From Erysipelotrichaceae bacterium (GTDB lineage: Bacteria > Bacillota_I > Bacilli_A > Erysipelotrichales > Erysipelotrichaceae): a DNA stretch of 13,900 bases. Both the position numbers and the translations under genes were made by a program. The notes below the pieces were generated by a model that did not search any database, had not been told where the DNA came from, and worked only from the letters and a program-made list of their open reading frames with translations. Shown here piece after piece: positions 5,992 to 13,022 of this stretch. Location of the stretch: assembly GCA_017620435.1 (NCBI GenBank), contig JAFZQL010000015.1, forward strand, positions 1-13,900. Direction: 5' to 3'. Each line of letters opens with the position of its first letter. The first letter of the stretch is position 1.

Positions 5992-7145
5992 AGATAGGAC
6001 AGTTTTCAGATTCATTTCTGCCGATCATTGACGGTGTCGGCAGAGTCGTATACAACTACTGTGAAACGATTGCCAAGAAAGGATATGAATGTACTGCCGT
6101 GGTTCCTTTGGACAAGTTCGGCTACCGCGGACGTTTTCCTTTTGAGATCATCGACTATTATGCCAAGAAAGTACCGATCATGTCCGGATACGATGCCGGA
6201 CTTCCTCCGTTCGATCTGCATTTCAATGCCCGGATGGAGATGACCGATTTCGATATCGTACATGTTCATACACCGTTCATTGCCGGTATTGAAGGGATCA
6301 AGTACGCCAGAGATCACAAGATCCCGCTGGTCGGAACTTTCCATTCGAAGTACTACGACGATTTCCTGCAGTCTACCGGTTCGAAAATGATCGCCGGTCT
6401 GGGAACGGATGCCGTTGTGAACTTCTACAACCACTGTGATGAGGTGTGGGCGGTATCGGAGAGTTCTGCCGAGACGCTGCGTTCCTACGGCTACGGCGGC
6501 GCTTTGAGAGTCATGCCCAACGGCATGATCATCAGGGATCTGGATCCATCCTGGAAAGAGAAAGCCAGAGAGCATTTCGGAATCAATGATGATCCGTGTC
6601 TGCTGTTTGTCGGACAGATGAACTGGAAGAAAAACATTATCAGAGTCCTTGAAGCGGCATCCCTGCTGAAGAAGGACGGCTGTCATTTCAATCTGATCCT
6701 TGCCGGAAAGGGACCGCATACCGAGGAGATCAGAGAAAAGATCAAAGAACTGGACATCGAAGACATCAGTCATATCGTAGGCCACATCACCAAGGATGAT
6801 CTGCTTTCCGGACTGTACATGCTGGCGGATCTCTTCCTGTTCCCGTCTCTGTATGACAATGCGCCGATGGTGGTCAGAGAAGCGGCCAATGCCGGAACGC
6901 CTTCCGTTGTGGTTGCGGGATCTTCTTCTGCCGAGATCATCGACGACGGGGTGAACGGATTCTACTGTCAGGATGATTCGCAGAGTCTCTTTGAAGTCGT
7001 CAGGAAGGCTCTGGATGACAGGGATAGGACCGCAGATATCGGTCTGCAGGCCAAGGAAACCATTCCTGTCGCCTGGGATGAGATCATCGACAGAGTTCTT
7101 GAAAGATATCAGTTCCTGATCGATGAACGTCATAAACTCCTGTAA
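5988..7145 (+). CDS. Glycosyltransferase family 4 (GT-B fold)
   Basis: This 385-aa cytoplasmic or membrane-associated retaining glycosyltransferase resembles those that build glycolipids or cell-wall glycans. The N-terminal acceptor domain begins MKIGQFSDSFLPIIDGVGR, the typical glycine-rich first loop, and has DIVHVHTPF (89-97) and GTFHSKY. The C-terminal nucleotide-sugar domain has FVGQMNWKKN (about 207-216) and AGKGPHTEEI. The usual E-x7-E donor motif appears as D290-x7-E298 (YDNAPMVVREAA), which I believe occurs in a subgroup of the family. ATG 5988 overlaps the GNAT stop. Similarity to diacylglycerol glucosyltransferases is suggestive, but the lipid acceptor is inference. The stop is in the loop of its terminator. 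Confidence 0.88.
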   Translation: MKIGQFSDSFLPIIDGVGRVVYNYCETIAKKGYECTAVVPLDKFGYRGRFPFEIIDYYAKKVPIMSGYDAGLPPFDLHFNARMEMTDFDIVHVHTPFIAGIEGIKYARDHKIPLVGTFHSKYYDDFLQSTGSKMIAGLGTDAVVNFYNHCDEVWAVSESSAETLRSYGYGGALRVMPNGMIIRDLDPSWKEKAREHFGINDDPCLLFVGQMNWKKNIIRVLEAASLLKKDGCHFNLILAGKGPHTEEIREKIKELDIEDISHIVGHITKDDLLSGLYMLADLFLFPSLYDNAPMVVREAANAGTPSVVVAGSSSAEIIDDGVNGFYCQDDSQSLFEVVRKALDDRDRTADIGLQAKETIPVAWDEIIDRVLERYQFLIDERHKLL

Positions 7146-7156
7146 GGGAGTTTTTT
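7134..7156 (+). terminator. Intrinsic terminator after the glycosyltransferase gene
   Basis: AAACTCC (7134-7140) and GGAGTTT (7147-7153) form a 7-bp stem with loop TGTAAG, followed by a run of six Ts (7151-7156). The TAA stop (7143-7145) is in the loop. Confidence 0.8.
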
Positions 7157-7160
7157 ACTA

Positions 7161-7169
7161 TGTTATAAT
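7161..7169 (+). promoter_or_regulatory. Extended -10 promoter of the deoD operon
   Basis: TGTTATAAT combines a TGn extension with a perfect TATAAT. The spacer and -35 region coincide with the preceding terminator, so the -35 is not conserved. Predicted transcription starts near 7176, inside an inverted repeat. Confidence 0.65.
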
Positions 7170-7171
7170 TT

Positions 7172-7194
7172 TATTAATCAAGTATTCATTAATA
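7172..7194 (+). repeat. Inverted repeat TATTAAT-N9-ATTAATA at the deoD transcription start
   Basis: TATTAAT (7172-7178) and ATTAATA (7188-7194) are perfect 7-base arms separated by 9 bases. The repeat spans the predicted start site and ends at the AGGAGG Shine-Dalgarno sequence (7194-7199). The position fits a repressor operator; an AT-rich background weakens the case. Confidence 0.45.
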
Positions 7195-7207
7195 GGAGGA
7201 TGAATCA

Positions 7208-7927
7208 ATGGCTACACCACATAATCAGGCACAGATGGGAGAGATCGCCAAGACTGTATTAATGCCGGGTGATCCGCTTCGGGCCCAGTTTATTGCGGAA
7301 ACTTTTTTAGAGAATCCTGTACAGTTCAACTCTGTCAGAAATATGTTCGGATATACGGGAACCTATAAGGGAAAGAAAGTATCGGTTATGGGTTCCGGAA
7401 TGGGTATTCCTTCGATCAGTTTATATGCCTACGAATTGTATAAGTTCTATGGCGTTGAAAGCATCATCAGAATCGGATCCTGCGGCGCTTATACCGAAGA
7501 TATGCAGGTATTTGATACGATCCTGGCAACAGGCGCATACTCCGAGTCTACTTATGCCAAGTGCATGATCGGCGATACGGAGATGATTCAGAAGCCAAGC
7601 GAAGAGCTGAATGAGAGACTGAGAGAAGCGGCTGAAAGACTGCAGATCAAGGTCCATGAAGGACTGATCTGGTCATCCGATGTATTCTATTATGATGAAA
7701 GCGTTCTGGGGAATGCCCTGGAGACGGCTACGAAATACAATCTTCTGGCTGCAGAGATGGAATCCTTCGGTCTGTTCGCGACTGCAAAAGCTCTAGGCAA
7801 AAAAGCCGCCTGCATCCTGACGGTATCGGACAATATCGTTTCTCATGTCGAGACGACAGCCGAAGAAAGAAGGACCTGTCTCACGAACATGATCAAGATC
7901 GCTTTGGAATCAACAGAGGCTGAATAA
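7208..7927 (+). CDS. deoD: Purine nucleoside phosphorylase, DeoD type
   Basis: This enzyme cleaves purine (deoxy)ribonucleosides with phosphate to the free base and (deoxy)ribose-1-phosphate in salvage and catabolism. It is a cytoplasmic, probably hexameric, trimeric-fold phosphorylase of 239 aa, the normal length. Phosphate-site motifs are GDPLRA (21-26), Arg44 and RIGSCGA (88-94). AAEMES (181-186) is the ribose-binding segment, and SDN (207-209) carries the catalytic Asp208, with Arg221 as its partner by analogy with E. coli Asp204/Arg217. E. coli DeoD has His after the Asp where this protein has Asn. AGGAGG lies 8 bases before the ATG. It is first in a four-gene unit; the kinase gene follows after one base. 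Confidence 0.96.
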   Translation: MATPHNQAQMGEIAKTVLMPGDPLRAQFIAETFLENPVQFNSVRNMFGYTGTYKGKKVSVMGSGMGIPSISLYAYELYKFYGVESIIRIGSCGAYTEDMQVFDTILATGAYSESTYAKCMIGDTEMIQKPSEELNERLREAAERLQIKVHEGLIWSSDVFYYDESVLGNALETATKYNLLAAEMESFGLFATAKALGKKAACILTVSDNIVSHVETTAEERRTCLTNMIKIALESTEAE

Positions 7928-7928
7928 G

Positions 7929-8804
7929 ATGAAAGTACTGAATTTCGGATCGCTGAACTACGACCATGTTTATGAGATGGATCATTTTACCGAGCCAAAG
8001 GAAACGCAGTCCTCTTTATCTTACGGTCGCAATTACGGAGGCAAGGGATTAAATCAGTCAATCGCTCTGGCCAAGGCCGGCATGCTGGTATATCATGCAG
8101 GCAGAGTCGGAAACGATGGACAGGACTTTATCGACTATCTGAACAGGTACGGCGTACATACGGATTATCTGATGAAGGATAACGATCAGGCGACCGGTCA
8201 TGCGATCATTGAGGTGTGCAAGGGCCAGAACAGGATCATCCTGCACGGCGGAGCGAATCAGGCAATCGATGAGCAGCAGATCGATGATGTATTGAGACAT
8301 TTTGGAAATGAAGATGTTCTGTTGATACAGAATGAGATCTCTTCGATGACATATCTGATCGATAAGGCCTTTGAGAAAGGCATGAAGATCGTGTTCAATA
8401 CCGCTCCGATGGATGAAAAGGTATTCTCTTATCCTCTGGACAAAATCAGTATCTTTATCGTGAACGAGATCGAAGGAGCAGGCCTGGCGAAAGTAGACAG
8501 CAGAGATCTGAACGTGATCATCAAAGGATTGCGTGAAGTATATCCGAATAAAGAGATCGTCATGACGGCAGGAGAAGAAGGTTCCTACTACATGTATCAG
8601 GATACGCTGATCCATCAGGATGCCTATCAGGTCGAAGCAGTCGATACGACCGCTGCCGGAGATACCTTTACCGGTTTCTTCCTGGCATCGATGCTGAAAG
8701 ATGGAAACGTCGCCGCTGCCCTGGATCTGGCTTCCAGAGCCGCCAGCATTACCGTTCAGGGAAAGGGAGCAGCCCAGTCTATCCCTGACATTTCCCAGTT
8801 ATGA
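7929..8804 (+). CDS. PfkB-family sugar kinase, ribokinase-like
   Basis: This 291-aa kinase of the ribokinase/PfkB fold has the N-terminal sugar-binding signature NYGGKGLNQSIALAKAG (GGKG at 37-40), the NxxE-type metal motif VNEIEG (178-183) and the C-terminal anion-hole signature VDTTAAGDTFTG with catalytic Asp245. The GGKG.NQ block is that of ribokinases. Ribose as substrate fits the neighbour deoD, whose product is ribose-1-phosphate, but ribokinase acts on free ribose. A nucleoside substrate is also possible, and no phosphopentomutase or nucleosidase is seen here. AGAGG lies about 13 bases before the ATG, a distant site. Its last bases overlap the next gene by 4 (ATGA). Confidence 0.88.
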   Translation: MKVLNFGSLNYDHVYEMDHFTEPKETQSSLSYGRNYGGKGLNQSIALAKAGMLVYHAGRVGNDGQDFIDYLNRYGVHTDYLMKDNDQATGHAIIEVCKGQNRIILHGGANQAIDEQQIDDVLRHFGNEDVLLIQNEISSMTYLIDKAFEKGMKIVFNTAPMDEKVFSYPLDKISIFIVNEIEGAGLAKVDSRDLNVIIKGLREVYPNKEIVMTAGEEGSYYMYQDTLIHQDAYQVEAVDTTAAGDTFTGFFLASMLKDGNVAAALDLASRAASITVQGKGAAQSIPDISQL

Positions 8805-9754
8805 AATACGCAGATATGCATTGCGATACAGTCACGAGACTGTATCGGAAGCAGGAAGATCTGCTTGAAAACGACTGTCATATCGATATCAGAAAGCTGC
8901 AGCAGGGTCAATGCCTGCTGCAGAATTTTGCCATCTTCACCAAGACCGATGTGCAGGATTCTTCCTTTACCCATCAGGCCATAGACTACTACTATGAACA
9001 GTTGGATAAGAACAGGGATACGATCATACCGGTGTTTCGTTATGAGGATATTCTTGAGAACGAGAAGAACGGCTATATCAATGCGGTACTGACGCTGGAA
9101 GACGGCGGAGTGATCGACAACGATCTGGATAACCTGAACCGTTATTACGACAAGGGAGTCAGGATGATTGCCCTGACCTGGAATTTTCCAAACGGGATCG
9201 GTTATCCCAACATGGACGGCAGAGCGCCTTCTCTGTATACGGTCAATACAAAAGACGGTCTGACGCCGTTTGGTATCGAATATGTCAGAAGGATGGAAGA
9301 GCTGGGTATCGTCGTCGATGTATCCCATCTTTCCGACAAGGGGTTCTATGATGTGCTGGAATATACCACGAAACCGTTTGTTGCATCCCATTCCAATGCC
9401 CGAAGCATCTGTCCGGTTGCCCGGAATCTGGATGACGACATGATCAGAAAGCTCTCTGAACGGGGCGGTGTGATGGGTCTGAATTTCTGTTCCGCTTTCA
9501 TAGAAGATCATAACGAAAAGATGACGCTGATCAAAGACATGGTCAGACATATCGATCATGTTGTTGAAGTCGGAGGGATCGACTGTATCGGGATGGGTTC
9601 CGATTTCGACGGAATCGACAACGATCTGGAAATCAAAGACGCTTCCGGGATGCAGCTGCTGTATGAAGCGCTGAAAGAGCACTACAGCGAAGAGGATCTG
9701 GAAAAGATCTTCTACCGGAATGTTTTAAGAGTATACAGGGAAGTCTGGAAATAA
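8801..9754 (+). CDS. Membrane dipeptidase family (renal dipeptidase-like, M19) zinc peptidase
   Basis: This 317-aa TIM-barrel amidohydrolase belongs to peptidase family M19, which cleaves dipeptides, including some with D residues at the C-terminal position. All binuclear zinc ligands expected from human renal dipeptidase can be placed: His7 and Asp9 (MHCDT), Glu100 (LTLEDGG), His176 (VDVSHLS), His197 (ASHSNAR) and Asp268 (GSDFDG). There is no signal peptide, so the enzyme is cytoplasmic despite the family name. It may recycle imported or wall-derived dipeptides. It is coupled to the kinase gene by the ATGA overlap and followed 2 bases later by a PrsW-like gene. Confidence 0.93.
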   Translation: MKYADMHCDTVTRLYRKQEDLLENDCHIDIRKLQQGQCLLQNFAIFTKTDVQDSSFTHQAIDYYYEQLDKNRDTIIPVFRYEDILENEKNGYINAVLTLEDGGVIDNDLDNLNRYYDKGVRMIALTWNFPNGIGYPNMDGRAPSLYTVNTKDGLTPFGIEYVRRMEELGIVVDVSHLSDKGFYDVLEYTTKPFVASHSNARSICPVARNLDDDMIRKLSERGGVMGLNFCSAFIEDHNEKMTLIKDMVRHIDHVVEVGGIDCIGMGSDFDGIDNDLEIKDASGMQLLYEALKEHYSEEDLEKIFYRNVLRVYREVWK

Positions 9755-9756
9755 AA

Positions 9757-10467
9757 ATGTTTGAAACAATACTGACTTCTGTTTTATCGATTCTACCTCC
9801 GATATTGCTTCTTGTTTATGTATATCGCAAGGACAGGATCAATAAAGAACCTGTAAAACTTCTGCTGCTGCTTTTTGTGCTGGGATGTTTATCGTCGATA
9901 CCGGTCTACTTTATCGAAACCTATCTGGAACTGGTTCTGTACGGAAGCATTTACAACTACACCCTGTACAATCTGCTCGATGCCTTTATCTGCGCCGCTT
10001 TTGTGGAAGAACTGACTAAATTCCTGATAACAAAAACAGTCATATGGAATCACGAAGCCTTCGATTCGACGTTTGACGGAATGGTCTACTGTGCATTTGT
10101 ATCGATGGGCTTTGCAACGGTTGAAAATGTCCTGTATGCAATACGCTATGGCATGTCTGCGGTTCTAAGCAGAGCGATAAGCTCCATACCCGGACACTTT
10201 TCCTTTGCGATCGTAATGGGCATCTTCATGTCCAGATCCAAGTTCAGTTACAGGAAACAGGAAACCGAAAAGATACAGTATCTGGACAGCAGAAACAGTC
10301 TGATCTATGCGCTGCTTGTTCCGATACTCTATCACGGACTGTATGATTTCTGTCTGATGCAGGGGAGTACTGTACTTCTTCTGATCTTTAACGGAATCGT
10401 TCTGTCACTTTATTACGTCATTCTTAAAGTAGTAAATAAAGAATCAAAAAAAGACCAGCTGTTCTAA
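9757..10467 (+). CDS. PrsW-family intramembrane metalloprotease
   Basis: This 236-aa integral membrane protein has about seven hydrophobic segments and the PrsW (M82) motifs: FVEELTK (EExxK, Glu84/Glu85/Lys88), GFATVENVLY (Glu123/Asn124), a histidine in SIPGHFSF (His147) and YHGLYDF (His193, Asp197). Bacillus PrsW performs site-1 cleavage of an anti-sigma factor; here the substrate is unknown and no sigma/anti-sigma pair is in the window. The ATG lies 2 bases after the dipeptidase stop with only a weak GGAAA upstream, so translation may depend on coupling. The C-terminus is short and basic (KESKKDQLF). The name PrsW should be treated as a family label. Confidence 0.88.
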   Translation: MFETILTSVLSILPPILLLVYVYRKDRINKEPVKLLLLLFVLGCLSSIPVYFIETYLELVLYGSIYNYTLYNLLDAFICAAFVEELTKFLITKTVIWNHEAFDSTFDGMVYCAFVSMGFATVENVLYAIRYGMSAVLSRAISSIPGHFSFAIVMGIFMSRSKFSYRKQETEKIQYLDSRNSLIYALLVPILYHGLYDFCLMQGSTVLLLIFNGIVLSLYYVILKVVNKESKKDQLF

Positions 10468-10475
10468 GCATAATA

Positions 10476-10518
10476 AAAACGGGCTCCACGACCGATCGGC
10501 AACAAGAGTCCGTTTTTT
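10476..10518. terminator. Bidirectional intrinsic terminator between the PrsW-like and nucleotidyltransferase genes
   Basis: AAAACGGGCTC (10476-10486) and GAGTCCGTTTT (10506-10516) form an 11-bp stem with one G-U pair. T runs follow on both strands. The 19-base loop holds a perfect CCGATCGG palindrome (10492-10499) that could form its own small stem. Confidence 0.85.
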
Positions 10519-10523
10519 GATTT

Positions 10524-11441
10524 TTATTCCTTGAACAGTTCGTCCGGATAAGTTCCGTCGTCCTTCAGAGACTGTATCTTGGCGACAACGCCCGGCTTGT
10601 CTTCCTTGTAGGTTACACCGAACCAGGAGTCTTCCGAGGTCAGAACTCTGACTCTGGCGCTTCCCTGATTCACCAGCAGTCCGACATGGTTCGGCAGCAG
10701 CGCTTCATATTTCAGAGGATTGTTTTCGATTCCCTGCGGAAGTTCATTTCTGAAGATCTCCGCGAATCTGTCCAGAACACCGGGGGTAAAGCCCCAGAAG
10801 TTCATGGATACAGGAGAACCCATCTCCATTGGAATATATACGCCGTTTTCTTCATATTCCACGCCGTCATGATTCTGATTCCATCTGATGTTCATGACTT
10901 CTTTGATGGATGAAAGGTATCCTTCATCATCTTTCTGGCAGACTCCTCTGGTAACGGTACCGTTGTCGCTTAAGGTATTCTCAACCTTGTATCCGACCAT
11001 GCAGTAGGTATCGTCATTGATGCCGTTGTGGAAGAATTCCATCGTCTTTTCGAAAGCATTTCTTCCGTAGAAGTCATCCGCATTGCATACGATGAACGGA
11101 TCCTCTTTCAGGATATTTCTGCACGACAGCAGAGCATGCGTAGTTCCCCACGGCTTTACTCTTCCTTCCGGAACGGCGATTCCGTCCGGAAGATCGTTCA
11201 GATCCTGGAAAGCATACTCTACTTCAATAAAAGGCCTGATTTTTTTGACCAGAGACTCTTCGAAGATCTCCTGATGTTCCTTCTTGATGATCAGAACGAC
11301 TTTCTTGAAACCGGTTCTGATCGCATCATAGATCGTAAACTCGATGATCGGCTCATTATGATTCCCGACACCGTCGATCTGTTTCAGTCCGCCATATCTG
11401 GAACCCATACCGGCTGCCAGAATTACCAATGTTTCCTTCAT
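10524..11441 (-). CDS. Sugar-phosphate nucleotidyltransferase (NTP_transferase fold)
   Basis: This 305-aa protein has the GT-A-like nucleotidyltransferase fold. The N-terminal signature LAAGMGSRYGGLKQ (8-21) binds the nucleotide triphosphate. KPWGTTHA (97-103) and VCNADDFYG (118-126, metal-binding Asp122/Asp123) follow, then FWGFTPGVLD. It activates a sugar-1-phosphate to an NDP-sugar. It is related to, but does not look like, classical GalU, so I give no gene name; UTP is a guess. ATG 11441 is preceded by GGAGG at about 8 bases; a TTG 15 bases upstream overlaps that Shine-Dalgarno sequence and is rejected. It diverges from glpK through a shared palindromic -10 box. Confidence 0.88.
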   Translation of the reverse strand: MKETLVILAAGMGSRYGGLKQIDGVGNHNEPIIEFTIYDAIRTGFKKVVLIIKKEHQEIFEESLVKKIRPFIEVEYAFQDLNDLPDGIAVPEGRVKPWGTTHALLSCRNILKEDPFIVCNADDFYGRNAFEKTMEFFHNGINDDTYCMVGYKVENTLSDNGTVTRGVCQKDDEGYLSSIKEVMNIRWNQNHDGVEYEENGVYIPMEMGSPVSMNFWGFTPGVLDRFAEIFRNELPQGIENNPLKYEALLPNHVGLLVNQGSARVRVLTSEDSWFGVTYKEDKPGVVAKIQSLKDDGTYPDELFKE

Positions 11442-11465
11442 TATGAAATCCTCCAAACCCGTATT

Positions 11466-11477
11466 TATTATATAATA
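11466..11477. promoter_or_regulatory. Palindromic shared -10 box for the nucleotidyltransferase and glpK
   Basis: TATTATATAATA is a perfect 12-bp palindrome, presenting TATAAT on the plus strand (11471-11476) and TATAAT on the minus strand (11467-11472). Predicted starts are near 11483 for glpK and 11460 for the nucleotidyltransferase, each giving a leader of about 20 bases with a Shine-Dalgarno sequence. Neither -35 is strong. Confidence 0.6.
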
Positions 11478-11503
11478 GTTTTAGATGAGTGAGGAGCTAT
11501 AAT

Positions 11504-12973
11504 ATGGAAAAGTACATCTTAGCGATTGACCAGGGTACCACAAGTACCAGGGCAATCATTTTTGACAAAGATCAGAAAGTCATTAAAGTTGCACAGAAAG
11601 AAATCACCAATTTCTTCCCTCAGCCCGGATGGGTAGAACAGGATGCCAACGAGATCTGGCTTTCCACGCTGGCGGTCATCGCCCAGGTATTCGACGGAGG
11701 GCAGATCAAACCGGAACAGATCGCTTCGATCGGTATCACCAATCAGAGAGAAACGACGGTCGTCTGGGATAAAAACACAGGTCTTCCGGTATATCATGCG
11801 ATCGTCTGGCAGTCCAGACAGACTTCGGATATCGTAAACAAACTGAAAGAGGAAGGACTGGAACCGTTGATCAAGGAAAAAACCGGTCTGGTTCTGGACC
11901 CTTATTTCAGCGCTTCCAAGATCAAGTGGATCAGAGACAATGTTGCGGGCGTGAAAGAGAATCCGAATCTGATCTTCGGTACGATCGATTCTTTCCTGCT
12001 CTGGAAATTTACCTGCGGCGAAGTCCATGCGACGGATGTTACGAATGCTTCCAGAACGCTGCTGTTCAATATCCATACCCTGAACTGGGATGATGAACTG
12101 CTGAAGATCTTCGATATTCCTAGAAGCATGCTTCCGGAAATCAAGGCGACTTCCGGCGTCTTCGGCAATATCGATCCGCGTCACTTCTTCAACCATACCT
12201 GTCCGATCAGTGCGCTGGTCGGCGACCAGCAGGCTGCCTTGTTCGGGGAATCCTGCTTCGAGAAATCCAATGTCAAGAATACCTACGGTACAGGCGGATT
12301 CATTCTGGTCAATACCGGTGATGAGGCAATCATTTCCAAGTACGGCCTGCTTTCTACAGTAGCCTGGAAGATCGGCGATGAAGTGAAGTATGCCCTGGAA
12401 GGTTCGATCTTCGTATCGGGTTCTCTGATCCAGTGGTTGAGAGACGAGATGAAGTTCTTCACCAATGCCAAGGATTCCGAGGAACTGGCGGCAAGTGTAG
12501 AGGATTCCAACGGCGTAGTCGTTGTTCCGGCCTTTACCGGTCTTGGCGCTCCATACTGGAACGACAAATGCAAGGGTGCGATCTTTGGATTGACCAGAGG
12601 TACCAACAGAGGCCATATCGCCAGAGCCTGCATTGAAGCGATGGCTTACCAGTCGAAAGATCTGATCAAGGTCATGGAAAATGATCTGCACGAGAAGATC
12701 GGCATGATCAAGGTCGACGGCGGTGCCAGCGTCAACAAGATGCTGGTGCAGTTCCAGTCGGATATTCTGGAGATCCCGGTCATCAAACCGCAGCTGGCGG
12801 AAACGACAGCTTTAGGTGCCGCAAGACTTGCGGGTCTGGCTGTTGACTTCTACAGACGTGAAGACTTCAGGGACGAGGATGCACTGGTTTACGAACCAAA
12901 GATGTCTCATGAAGAAGTCGAAGAAAAATACAACAGATGGCTGGCAGCCGTTGATGCCACGCTGAAGTTCTAA
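11504..12973 (+). CDS. glpK: Glycerol kinase
   Basis: This FGGY-family kinase phosphorylates glycerol to sn-glycerol-3-phosphate for glycolysis and lipid synthesis. It is 489 aa, near normal length. Diagnostic blocks are IDQGTTSTRAI, NQRETTVVW, HAIVWQSRQT, TDVTNASRTLL, VGDQQAALFGE, KNTYGTGGFILVNTG, ALEGSIFVSGSLIQWLRD and VPAFTGLGAPYW. His227 in RHFFN aligns with the loop histidine (His232 in Enterococcus) that HPr phosphorylates to activate the enzyme in many Firmicutes, so PTS control is plausible. ATG 11504 has GAGGAG 7 bases upstream; a GTG at 11489 precedes this site and is rejected. No glpF or glycerol-3-phosphate oxidase/dehydrogenase gene is adjacent. Confidence 0.97.
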   Translation: MEKYILAIDQGTTSTRAIIFDKDQKVIKVAQKEITNFFPQPGWVEQDANEIWLSTLAVIAQVFDGGQIKPEQIASIGITNQRETTVVWDKNTGLPVYHAIVWQSRQTSDIVNKLKEEGLEPLIKEKTGLVLDPYFSASKIKWIRDNVAGVKENPNLIFGTIDSFLLWKFTCGEVHATDVTNASRTLLFNIHTLNWDDELLKIFDIPRSMLPEIKATSGVFGNIDPRHFFNHTCPISALVGDQQAALFGESCFEKSNVKNTYGTGGFILVNTGDEAIISKYGLLSTVAWKIGDEVKYALEGSIFVSGSLIQWLRDEMKFFTNAKDSEELAASVEDSNGVVVVPAFTGLGAPYWNDKCKGAIFGLTRGTNRGHIARACIEAMAYQSKDLIKVMENDLHEKIGMIKVDGGASVNKMLVQFQSDILEIPVIKPQLAETTALGAARLAGLAVDFYRREDFRDEDALVYEPKMSHEEVEEKYNRWLAAVDATLKF

Positions 12974-12990
12974 ATCTTATTACAGATCAT

Positions 12991-13022
12991 AAAAAAAGAT
13001 CCGGGATTATTCCCGGATCTTT
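12991..13022. terminator. Strong intrinsic terminator between glpK and the sirtuin gene
   Basis: AAAGATCCGGGA (12995-13006) and TCCCGGATCTTT (13011-13022) form a perfect 12-bp stem with loop TTAT. On the minus strand it is followed by seven Ts; on the plus strand the T run is broken (TTTAATTCTTT). The sirtuin TAA (13007-13009) is the loop. Confidence 0.9.

Noticed and set aside
6012..7133. A 373-codon open frame antisense to the glycosyltransferase.
   Set aside because: It has low-complexity, His/Asp/Gln-rich composition typical of a shadow frame, no recognisable domain, and the sense strand encodes a clear GT4 enzyme.
11498..11503. A second TATAAT directly before the glpK ATG.
   Set aside because: glpK already has GAGGAG at 11491-11496 and a -10 at 11471-11476; a start from this hexamer would fall inside the coding sequence.
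11519..12691. A 390-codon open frame antisense to glpK.
   Set aside because: glpK is unambiguous over its whole length; the antisense product has no domain and reflects codon use on the sense strand.
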